A stretch of DNA of 6,681 bases from Sphingobacterium thalpophilum (GCA_943328865.2 CALQBR020000078.1:1-6681); one strand, 5' to 3'. Shown: positions 1 to 5,160, counted from the stretch's first letter. A program made the numbers and translations. Notes: a model not told the origin generated them from the sequence alone.

Positions 1-70
1 CGTCATAAAAAAAATAGTCAATAATCTCATCATGGTAGGTTTGAGGAGGTAAATATAACGATTCGAACAT
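1..70 (-). CDS. Possible N-terminus of a minus-strand gene cut by the left window edge
   Basis: An open frame on the minus strand starts with ATG at 70-68 and stays open to the window edge. It begins MFESLYLPPQTYHDEIID and continues with aromatic and acidic residues, 23 residues in all. The composition (Pro-Pro, charged and aromatic residues) looks protein-like, but the piece is too short to name. It would lie 85 bases downstream of the WYL regulator in the same orientation, so it could be a co-transcribed target gene. The frame is also open upstream of the ATG as far as a stop at 127-125, so a longer start (for example TTG at 124-122) cannot be excluded. A chance open frame is a real alternative in such AT-rich DNA. 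Confidence 0.35.
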   Translation of the reverse strand, partial: MFESLYLPPQTYHDEIIDYFFYD

Positions 71-115
71 TGAAAAATACAGCTTTTTATTACTAAAAAA
101 AACAGTCAATGATGT
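6..115. repeat. Imperfect 22-bp direct repeat (6-27 and 94-115)
   Basis: Both copies read T, eight A, then yAGTCAATrAT, a variable base and T, with three mismatches over 22 bases. The copies are 88 bp apart. One lies inside the possible partial gene at the left edge and the other just upstream of its ATG. The A-run makes part of the match cheap, but the shared AGTCAAT core after it is less likely to be chance. No function can be assigned. Confidence 0.4.
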
Positions 116-155
116 TACAACCAATTAAGGTATATGGGGCAAATTATAATTATTC

Positions 156-1055
156 CTATGAAAATTTAATGGATTGTTTTTCAGAAATATAATCCTTAAA
201 CGCTTGTGGTGATATAATTTGAATTTCAGAAGGCAATCCAAGTACAAAACGACCTACACCTAAATAACTACCCACCTGGGTCTCTAAAAGATATTCATCA
301 TCATTTATTTTTGTCAAATATTTTTCAGACAATGGAAATTCTTCTAAAATTAGATTATGAGCTACAATTGATAATTTTAATTGTATTGCAATTGGATTAA
401 AACTCTGAATTCTAAATATATCGATAATGCCTTTATTATGATTCAATTTGTATAACCATGAAGTATCCAGTAACGAAACCGTAGCTATTCTTGAGGTTTT
501 AAAGACTTTATTTAATCCATCCTCTACATCATAACACCATACCCCAGTGTAGTTTATGGTAAAATCGATAGGCTCTACAATTCTATCCCGAATATTTTTA
601 CTGTTTCCTGATTTATAAGATTTCAAAACAACTTGTTTCTGTTGTTTAATTGCTTGTAGCAAGGTGTAAATGTTTTCACTTTCCTCTTTTTTAGCAATCG
701 CATGAATTACTCGGTCATAATCATATAAACTGTAAAGCTTTTTAACCAAATTTTCTTTTAGTTCAGTAGTGTTTTCAATACTATGAATTGCTTTACTTAA
801 TATAAATGCTTCTTCTTCAGAAAAATGAAGTAGATTCCCTATATCCTGAACCGATGAGTTGCTTTTATCTATTTTCAAATACCCGTTTGTGTTCACAAGC
901 ACAAAACCAACTTGCCTAAAAGTATCCAGATACCTATAAACTGTTCGTTGTGAAATTCCGAAGCGTTCTGAAATTTCTAAAATGGTTCGTCCATACCTAC
1001 AGTCTAGTAAAAGAAGAACTTCTAACATTTTTTGGAATTTTGCTTGGTCAGACAT
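156..1055 (-). CDS. WYL-domain transcription regulator with N-terminal winged helix-turn-helix (YafY/DeoR-like)
   Basis: A 299-residue DNA-binding regulator with the usual three-part build of the family. An N-terminal winged helix-turn-helix (about residues 6-55) contains the helix pair around ISERFGISQRTVYRYLDTF. A WYL domain follows (about 125-200), with its core at W173-C174-Y175 and FKTSRI at 186-190. A C-terminal WCX-like segment (about 220-292) includes VGRFVLGLPSEIQIISPQAF. The length is normal for the family. The name-giving Trp-Tyr-Leu is changed to Trp-Cys-Tyr here. WYL domains are thought to sense nucleic-acid or nucleotide ligands, and relatives such as BrxR, CapW, PafBC and DriD control phage-defence or DNA-damage genes. 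Whether this protein does so is inference. Start: ATG at 1055-1053. It is divergent from the rest of the window, with 333 bp between it and the leader RNA. No consensus promoter is obvious on its own strand. Confidence 0.93.
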   Translation of the reverse strand: MSDQAKFQKMLEVLLLLDCRYGRTILEISERFGISQRTVYRYLDTFRQVGFVLVNTNGYLKIDKSNSSVQDIGNLLHFSEEEAFILSKAIHSIENTTELKENLVKKLYSLYDYDRVIHAIAKKEESENIYTLLQAIKQQKQVVLKSYKSGNSKNIRDRIVEPIDFTINYTGVWCYDVEDGLNKVFKTSRIATVSLLDTSWLYKLNHNKGIIDIFRIQSFNPIAIQLKLSIVAHNLILEEFPLSEKYLTKINDDEYLLETQVGSYLGVGRFVLGLPSEIQIISPQAFKDYISEKQSIKFS

Positions 1056-1354
1056 ATCTTATATTTTTAATGATGACATTTTTTAAAACAAAAACTTACG
1101 TTTTTATACAAAGAATTTCATTAGGCCTCGAATAATAGTAGCGTATCTTTTGACTGCAGTTTTAAAATTGAATTTTAATTCAGAAACCAATTTACAGTAT
1201 TTTTTAGTTCATTTTAATACGCTCATTGTTTTCTAGGTTGAAAAATGTAAATATTACTCAAATTTATCAAAGTCTTCTATTTATTATTACAAATGACTGA
1301 TGTTTTTATAAACGGTAATGGCGCAGTAGGTAGTTGAATCTAGTCGTTTCTGTT
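1056..1354. other. Divergent intergenic spacer, no gene seen
   Basis: This non-coding stretch lies between the WYL regulator start and the promoter of the leader RNA. It is very AT-rich: the row 1201-1260 has 14 G or C in 60 bases by my count. A plus-strand open frame that begins inside the regulator and ends near 1135 is a shadow of the regulator gene. The 17-bp palindrome at 1162-1178 is the only structure I can support. No tRNA, insertion-sequence end or conserved protein fragment is visible. Confidence 0.6.
1162..1178. promoter_or_regulatory. 17-bp perfect palindrome, candidate operator
   Basis: TTAAAATT, a central G, then AATTTTAA form a perfect inverted repeat of 8-bp arms. It lies 107 bp upstream of the WYL regulator ATG, and the promoter at 1355-1384 lies on its other side. 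Dimeric regulators bind such sites, so it could be an autoregulatory operator. In AT-only DNA a palindrome like this is not rare, and with no G-C pair in the arms it would make a poor RNA hairpin. Confidence 0.3.
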
Positions 1355-1384
1355 TTGGAAATTCAAATTTTTATTGTATATTTG
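1355..1384 (+). promoter_or_regulatory. Bacteroidota-type promoter (TTG-N19-TATATTTG)
   Basis: TTG at 1355-1357, a 19-base spacer, then TATATTTG at 1377-1384 match the known Bacteroidota -33/-7 consensus (TTG, about 17-23 bases, TAnnTTTG) with no mismatch in the -7 box. In this class the box is centred near -7, so transcription would start at about 1388-1390. That coincides with the first base of the closing stem of the structured RNA downstream. It probably drives the leader RNA, the 117-residue gene and perhaps the genes beyond. Confidence 0.75.
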
Positions 1385-1388
1385 CACT

Positions 1389-1515
1389 GTATTTCGAATC
1401 ACAATAACGTGATACCAACCGAGTGAAGACACCACGGTGGTAAATCAATACGGGCCAGTCCGGTCAAAATAAACGTAAGTTTACCCAGACCCCTATTCTA
1501 TTTTTTTCGAAGTAC
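1389..1515 (+). ncRNA. Structured leader RNA, unknown class (riboswitch-like multi-stem element)
   Basis: The row 1411-1470 has 30 G or C in 60 bases by my count, against about 14 in a nearby spacer row: a GC-rich island in a non-coding leader. By eye it folds into a closed multibranch RNA. P1 is 1389-1398 with 1506-1515, 10 bp with one G-U pair. P2 is 1399-1402 with 1409-1412. P3 is 1413-1421 with 1435-1442, 8 bp with A1417 bulged, and has an inner GTG/CAC mini-stem at 1423-1425/1430-1432. P4 is 1462-1465 with 1488-1491, topped by TAAAC/GTTTA at 1470-1474/1479-1483 and closed by the GNRA tetraloop GTAA. A short CGG/CCG pair (1451-1453/1460-1462) is an alternative. The promoter places the 5' end at P1. 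I do not recognise TPP, cobalamin, SAM, glycine, preQ1, c-di-GMP, SRP, tmRNA or hammerhead signatures. It could be a riboswitch, an autoregulatory protein-binding leader or a free small RNA. Confidence 0.65.
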
Positions 1516-1549
1516 AAATAAGAAATTTTTAATTTAAATTTATTTGTAT
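1512..1549 (+). promoter_or_regulatory. Candidate start-codon-sequestering hairpin, competing with P1 of the leader RNA
   Basis: Bases 1513-1521 (TACAAATAA) pair perfectly with 1540-1548 (TTATTTGTA), and G1512 can wobble with T1549. The 3' arm therefore includes the A and T of the ATG at 1548. The 5' arm shares 1512-1515 with the 3' strand of the leader's closing stem P1, so the two cannot form fully together. If P1 forms, only six A-U pairs remain of this hairpin. The stem is AT-rich and weak alone, so the switching role is inference. Confidence 0.45.
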
Positions 1550-1901
1550 GAAAAATTCATTCCAAATTACCCTGAAAGACAATTCATCCATCACACTTGA
1601 TGTAATTGTCAAAACTACTTTCGAAACCACAATTAAGGTTGATGAATTATTAGAAATAGGAAATCTTCCTATATTTTTATCCATTCAACACAAACAGCTG
1701 AATACCCTTCTCGAACTGAGTAAAGTGTCGCCATTTGTATTGCTTTATTTTGATGAATACAATTTTTTCACTGGAGCTTCCTTCAGTATTAATAAAGACA
1801 ATAGTCTGTTTAGTATTCAATCCCAATCAAAGAATATAGTACTGTATCCGTTCCCTATACCCTTTGAACTAAATCAAGTTTCTAAATTATCTTATAAATA
1901 G
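1548..1901 (+). CDS. Unknown 117-residue protein behind the structured leader RNA
   Basis: I do not recognise this protein. It has no signal peptide, no clear membrane segment and no cysteine. The pattern suggests a beta-rich soluble fold: alternating strands such as FQITLKDNSSITLDVIVKTT (residues 5-24), then a Leu-rich helix (about 45-60) and further strands (FVLLYFDEYNFFTGASFSI near 63-81). The middle and end bear a faint likeness to DUF192 proteins (a hydrophobic FVLLYFDE stretch, a later FELNQ near the C-terminus), but the usual Trp-Met-Lys-Asn motif is missing, so I do not assign it. Start: ATG at 1548, the first in frame after the leader RNA, with an A/T-rich upstream sequence and no Shine-Dalgarno. 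It is the first gene of the plus-strand series and the likely target of the leader. Confidence 0.75.
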   Translation: MKNSFQITLKDNSSITLDVIVKTTFETTIKVDELLEIGNLPIFLSIQHKQLNTLLELSKVSPFVLLYFDEYNFFTGASFSINKDNSLFSIQSQSKNIVLYPFPIPFELNQVSKLSYK

Positions 1902-2122
1902 AAAGTAAAAGATACTGACAATAGTAATAATGAGCATTCAAACTAAAAATCAAATCAATTTGAAGAAACAAAAATGGTTATACAATCTTTTCTAGAAATG
2001 CTTAGAAAAGAAGTGTATTATAAATACCTAAACAACACTAAAACTTGTGTATTTCAGGTGTATTGTTTAATTCTGTATCGAAATAATTAAACCCTATTTA
2101 TTCAATTTAAATCCCCAAAAGC
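1902..2122 (+). other. Intergenic region with two stem-loops and three GTGTATT copies
   Basis: Stem-loop A: CTTTTCTA (1987-1994) pairs perfectly with TAGAAAAG (2003-2010). It is extended outward by ATACA (1980-1984) with TGTAT (2014-2018) across a small internal loop. Stem-loop B: AAACAACAC (2030-2038) pairs with GTG (2058-2060) plus TTGTTT (2063-2068), leaving TA bulged. GTGTATT occurs three times (2013-2019, 2047-2053, 2058-2064). Neither hairpin is followed by a U-run, so they are not classic terminators. They may mark RNA processing or a binding site between the 117-residue gene and the DUF3293 gene. No clear promoter is seen here. Confidence 0.4.
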
Positions 2123-2551
2123 ATGATATCAAAAGAATTACTAATGGCTTACGAAGCTACTTGCTATAGTATTTTAAATCCCAAGATTGACATTTATATT
2201 AATGAAGAAAACGAAGAATTGAATCGCTTTTTAAAAGCAAATCATTTTACTTCTTGGTGTTTTATCACCGCTTGGAATCCATTTTCAAAAGCGCTGTCAT
2301 TGGAAGAAAATAAGGCGTTAAATCTACTCCTTGAACAAGATTTAAAAGCGTACAATGTTTATCCTGCAGAAGGTAAAGATAGCGATGGGAACTGGCCTCC
2401 AGAAATCAGTTTTTTTGTTGGAAATATTTCAGCAGACCATGCCATCACATTAGGTAAAAAATACAACCAAAATGCAATTGTTTTTAGCGCATTTTACAAA
2501 AAAGCAGCACTTATCACATTAGAACCGATTGAAAATAGAAATCCAATTTAA
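2123..2551 (+). CDS. DUF3293 domain-containing protein
   Basis: A 142-residue cytoplasmic protein that carries the DUF3293 pattern almost end to end. It has an N-terminal LLMAYEATCY (residues 6-15), a strand IDIYIN, the signature SWCFITAWNPFS (44-55) followed by EEN (61-63), WPPEISFF (91-98) after a Gly/Asp-rich loop, and the C-terminal GKKYNQNAIVF (111-121). Length and motif order fit the family. Its biochemical function is not known. Start: ATG at 2123, preceded by AAATCCCCAAAAGC; no Shine-Dalgarno is needed in this phylum. The next gene starts 12 bases after its stop, so the two are probably one transcript. Confidence 0.85.
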   Translation: MISKELLMAYEATCYSILNPKIDIYINEENEELNRFLKANHFTSWCFITAWNPFSKALSLEENKALNLLLEQDLKAYNVYPAEGKDSDGNWPPEISFFVGNISADHAITLGKKYNQNAIVFSAFYKKAALITLEPIENRNPI

Positions 2552-2563
2552 CCCAACAAAACT

Positions 2564-3130
2564 ATGAATCAATCCACTTTTATAATTGAAAAAAATGCCA
2601 TTCTTACGGAGCTAAAAGCAATGAAGAAAATTACTGGTAGAGCGTCAAAAAAAAATAAAGAAATTGCGTTGGAATTTACAATAACAGATGGGCAATTAAA
2701 ATTGGTAATACCCGGAAATATAGTGTTTTTAGAATGTCTTACTTCTAGTACCGTGAAAGCTTCGGTTCCTTTTTATTATTTTTTTGACATCATGGAGTCC
2801 GATAAAGAAGATCGTATTTGTGTTACTATTACAAATGAAACCATGCAAATTAATAATTTAATCATAAATGCTCAAACTACTTTTTTTGAGGATGATAAAA
2901 TTCTTAGAAGTATAAAATTGCCTGTGAATTATGATGATTCCTTTTTGTTAAAACTAGAAACCCAAGGTTATACTAACGAAGAACTCACATTCAACAGATT
3001 GGGGGCTATGATTTTAATGGCTAAAAGAAGAAAAAATAACAACTTACAAAATGCCCTTTATTACCTAGAAACTTATGGAATTAAATATGATGATTTGGAA
3101 AAAATTGTAAATGAAAAATTAAATATTTAA
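2564..3130 (+). CDS. Unknown 188-residue protein, possibly a single sliding-clamp-like domain
   Basis: Not recognised with certainty. The first 120 residues look like an alpha/beta fold: an N-terminal helix (about 10-22), a strand-turn-strand IALEFTITDGQLKLVIPG (34-51), then KASVPFYYFFDIMES (65-79) and a strand pair ICVTITNETMQINNLIINAQ (85-104). This pattern of a helix near VPFYYFFDI followed by 'v.i.n..l.i' strands recalls one domain of beta-clamp/PCNA proteins. That likeness is my inference and is weak. The C-terminal third (about 136-188) is helical and charged, with a basic patch AKRRKNNN (153-160). No signal peptide or membrane segment. It follows DUF3293 by 12 bases. Start ATG at 2564 gives the longest frame and suits the spacing. 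Confidence 0.7.
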   Translation: MNQSTFIIEKNAILTELKAMKKITGRASKKNKEIALEFTITDGQLKLVIPGNIVFLECLTSSTVKASVPFYYFFDIMESDKEDRICVTITNETMQINNLIINAQTTFFEDDKILRSIKLPVNYDDSFLLKLETQGYTNEELTFNRLGAMILMAKRRKNNNLQNALYYLETYGIKYDDLEKIVNEKLNI

Positions 3131-3311
3131 ATCCTTTACCGTCATTTATGATTTTTAAAATTATTTTTCAATAGCATTTAGGAAGCGTAAAGCCAATACA
3201 AATCCAGAGACAATCAAAGGATAAAACATTAGAATGATAATTCGATACTGTTAAAATGCCTGCAGCTATGAAATTTGAGCTTGAATAAAATACCTAAAAA
3301 ACTACATCAAT

Positions 3312-3821
3312 ATGAATACAACCGATTGGATTGCCCACTCAGATTCACTTTTTCATCAAATTTTCCTAATCGTAATGGGAGGTTTATATGCTTTAGCATT
3401 ACTGGCGGGGTTTACCTATAAAACAATGAATATCTATTGCTATTTTGTGTTTTATCCTGCAACATTTTCGCTGTTTTTAAAGTCAAATAAAAAATACTTC
3501 GTGCTTCTTGGCACGCTTCTGTTTTTTATTATTCCAAATATCGAGGGTACCTCTGGCATTTTTTTTGACAGATGCGTGGATTTTATAAATGTTAATGTCA
3601 GACTATTTCATTCAACCTATGTGGATATTTGCATTTACTGGTGCGTTATTTTACCTCTATTACTTTATGTGCCATTTGTAATTAAGAAATTTGAGCTTAA
3701 AACATTAAAATACATAACAATTGGAATCCTTTCATTGTCATTTTTTTATATGATATTAATATATCCAAACTTCAAACCTGGACTAATTTATTTAACTCAA
3801 CTGTATCCAAATTATCACTAA
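3312..3821 (+). CDS. Unknown small multi-pass membrane protein
   Basis: A 169-residue inner-membrane protein with about five hydrophobic segments: residues 16-35, 41-57, 62-77, 103-124 and 132-151. Charged residues (KSNKK at 57-61, KKFELK at 125-130) fall between them, consistent with cytoplasmic loops. The loop between segments 3 and 4 holds EGTSGIFFDRCVDF, a conserved-looking polar stretch. I see no transporter, enzyme or toxin motif and assign no function. Start: ATG at 3312 after an A-rich region. The 181-bp gap before it shows no promoter I can support. The TAA stop at 3819-3821 is followed in the same frame by the next open reading frame, which has no ATG; see that entry. Confidence 0.7.
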   Translation: MNTTDWIAHSDSLFHQIFLIVMGGLYALALLAGFTYKTMNIYCYFVFYPATFSLFLKSNKKYFVLLGTLLFFIIPNIEGTSGIFFDRCVDFINVNVRLFHSTYVDICIYWCVILPLLLYVPFVIKKFELKTLKYITIGILSLSFFYMILIYPNFKPGLIYLTQLYPNYH

Positions 3822-3833
3822 AACAAGGGGGAA

Positions 3834-4211
3834 TTGAAAGAAAAAAACATTGGATTTAGAGAACAAAACTATGTAAATGATGTATATTATATCAACGAGC
3901 ATAATGAAAAAATTTACGTTCATTGCGATTATAAAATAATCATTAATGAATTAACCAAACTTGGCATCTACAACTCAGAAATTACTATTGATGCGTTAAT
4001 AGAAAAATTTGACCCTCTACTAAAAAGTAAGTTTGCAGCAATCGTAAAAGATGAAAATTATCTAAAGCAAATTCGAAATTACAATGCATTTCATAATAAA
4101 ATAAGAGTATTGTATCTCAGTGTATTGGGTGTTGCTTTTCACTTGTATGATTATGACGAAACTAAAATGCCTTGTCAATTGAAGAGAATTTTCACCAGTA
4201 AGTATATCTAA
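3834..4211 (+). CDS. Unknown 125-residue soluble protein with TTG start, in frame with the membrane protein before it
   Basis: Not recognised. The composition is that of a real cytoplasmic protein: strand-rich N-terminus (residues 13-31, VYYINEHNEKIYVH), a helical middle (33-92, with ALIEKFDPLLKSKFAAIV), and a hydrophobic strand or helix RVLYLSVLGVAFHLYDYD (91-108). The frame contains no ATG before residue 112, so a TTG at 3834 is the likeliest start. A GGGGG run (3827-3831) ends only two bases before it, closer than a normal Shine-Dalgarno. The frame equals that of the upstream membrane protein, and only the TAA at 3819 separates them. It could be a separate gene, the C-terminal part of a gene split by a stop mutation, or a readthrough product. 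The L,D-transpeptidase gene begins 30 bases after its stop. Confidence 0.55.
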   Translation: MKEKNIGFREQNYVNDVYYINEHNEKIYVHCDYKIIINELTKLGIYNSEITIDALIEKFDPLLKSKFAAIVKDENYLKQIRNYNAFHNKIRVLYLSVLGVAFHLYDYDETKMPCQLKRIFTSKYI

Positions 4212-4241
4212 ACGATGTTTCCAATTGCAAAAAAATAAATA

Positions 4242-4757
4242 ATGAAAATATATTTAAAAGGAGTTTTTATTTTACTACTATTATTGTTCTTAATTCTAAT
4301 ATTAAAAGACTTTAACAAGCCATTAATAGGGAAAATAGATTTTATCGTAATTAATAAAGACAAAAGAGAAATGTTAGTATTTGACCGCAATAAGCAACTA
4401 CTAAAAACCTATTTTATTTCTTTGGGATTTAACCCTAAAGGTAAAAAGTCAACTAAAGGAGATGGAAGAACTCCAGAAGGCATCTATTATATAAATGGCA
4501 AAAATTCAAAAAGTATAGCTCACAAAAATTTAGGAATATCTTATCCTAATTCGGAAGATATTAAAAATTCAATATTGACTGGAAAAGAAACTGGAGGCGA
4601 TATCAAGATTCATGGATTAATGAATAAATTTTGGTTTGTCGGTAAACTTCACCGCCTATTTGATTGGACTAATGGTTGTGTTGCAGTCAATAATTCTGAA
4701 ATGGATGAGTTATATGCTAATGTTCCAATTGGTACTAAGATTATTATAAATCCTTAA
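4242..4757 (+). CDS. L,D-transpeptidase family protein (YkuD domain), membrane-anchored
   Basis: A 171-residue envelope enzyme. Residues 5-22 form a single very hydrophobic helix (a run of Leu and Ile), a signal anchor that would place the rest in the periplasm. The YkuD catalytic domain fills about 31-171: strand FIVINKDKREMLVF, then GDGRTPEGIYYI (73-84), LGISYPN (97-103), IKIHGL with His124 at 121-126, and WTNGCVAV with the catalytic Cys146 at 142-149. The C-terminus VPIGTKIIIN is typical. Family members cross-link peptidoglycan stem peptides, attach lipoproteins, or cleave such bonds; which applies here is unknown. The usual Ser/Thr-His-Gly-Cys is Thr-Asn-Gly-Cys here. There is no LysM or peptidoglycan-binding domain, so it is a minimal form. 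Start: ATG at 4242, which keeps the anchor intact. Confidence 0.9.
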   Translation: MKIYLKGVFILLLLLFLILILKDFNKPLIGKIDFIVINKDKREMLVFDRNKQLLKTYFISLGFNPKGKKSTKGDGRTPEGIYYINGKNSKSIAHKNLGISYPNSEDIKNSILTGKETGGDIKIHGLMNKFWFVGKLHRLFDWTNGCVAVNNSEMDELYANVPIGTKIIINP

Positions 4758-4803
4758 TTATAATCCAGGCCATAAAATGAATCAAAATTTAAAAAACCAT
4801 TTT

Positions 4804-5038
4804 TCAATTTGTTTTATTAAAGTCGTAGTGATATTTGGATAAATAGATTTTGGCACAGGTTGACATTATAAAACCGCCTCGACTAAGCCTTCGCAATGCT
4901 TTCTTAAATGTTTTATTAACATACCTGCTCTAAATCATCCGATACATCTTGGCGAAAAGATGGATGCCCATTACAATTAATTAAATGTCTTAGTAACCAA
5001 AGTGTGCTTCTGCTTTTTATAGAATAGTCGGTTTTCAT
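4804..5038 (-). pseudogene. Small minus-strand gene broken by one frameshift, possible winged-helix protein
   Basis: ATG at 5038-5036 opens a frame reading MKTDYSIKSRSTLWLLRHLI and onward through NGHPSFRQDVSDDLEQ, then a stop a few codons later (about 40 residues). Skipping one base near 4925 moves into a second frame that reads YVNKTFKKALRRLSRGGFIM, continues for about 20 more residues and ends at TGA 4806-4804. Joined, they give about 78 residues without a stop and with smooth chemistry across the join. The order of helices (TLWLLRHLI; FRQDVSDDLEQ; VNKTFKKALRRLSRGGFI) and a following strand KIYLSKYHY resembles a winged-helix DNA-binding fold; that is inference. No slippery heptamer is seen, so mutation is likelier than programmed frameshifting. 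It is opposite in strand to all its neighbours. Confidence 0.5.
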
Positions 5039-5125
5039 GTTCTTTATGTTTAGTGTTAATTGATTTTTGACAACTTTTAAAACAATATAACTTTTAAGAG
5101 AGATTATATTATGAAATTATTTTAG

Positions 5126-5160
5126 TTGACATTAATTGACAATGCAATGACTTAATTTTG
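5126..5160 (+). promoter_or_regulatory. Candidate Bacteroidota-type promoter for the 5229-6115 gene pair
   Basis: TAATTTTG at 5153-5160 matches the TAnnTTTG -7 box. TTG occurs at 5126-5128 (24-base spacer, slightly long) and again at 5136-5138 (14-base spacer, short), within two TTGACa-like copies 10 bp apart. Neither spacing is ideal. Transcription would begin about 5164-5166, giving a leader of about 60 nt before the ATG at 5229. Confidence 0.45.

Noticed and set aside
950..1135. Plus-strand open frame of 61 codons
   Set aside because: It lies largely antisense to the N-terminal helix-turn-helix of the WYL regulator, which has clear family motifs; a shadow frame.
1462..1507. Intrinsic terminator: P4 hairpin followed by seven T (1501-1507)
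   Set aside because: About nine bases separate the outer stem from the T-run, the inner stem is mostly A-U, and the last T bases are used in P1. Possible but not well formed.
1389..1515. Retron-type, tRNA, SRP or known riboswitch identity for the structured RNA
   Set aside because: There is no reverse transcriptase nearby, no cloverleaf or T-loop, no GGAA/GCAGC SRP motif, and none of the conserved core sequences of the common riboswitches that I know.
1974..2090. Plus-strand frame of 38 codons (starts MVIQSFLEML) between the 117-residue gene and the DUF3293 gene
   Set aside because: Short, AT-rich, unfamiliar composition and overlapping the two stem-loops; nothing distinguishes it from a chance frame.
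4208..4390. Minus-strand open frame of 60 codons
   Set aside because: It is antisense to the membrane anchor of the L,D-transpeptidase and has a low-complexity composition; a shadow frame.
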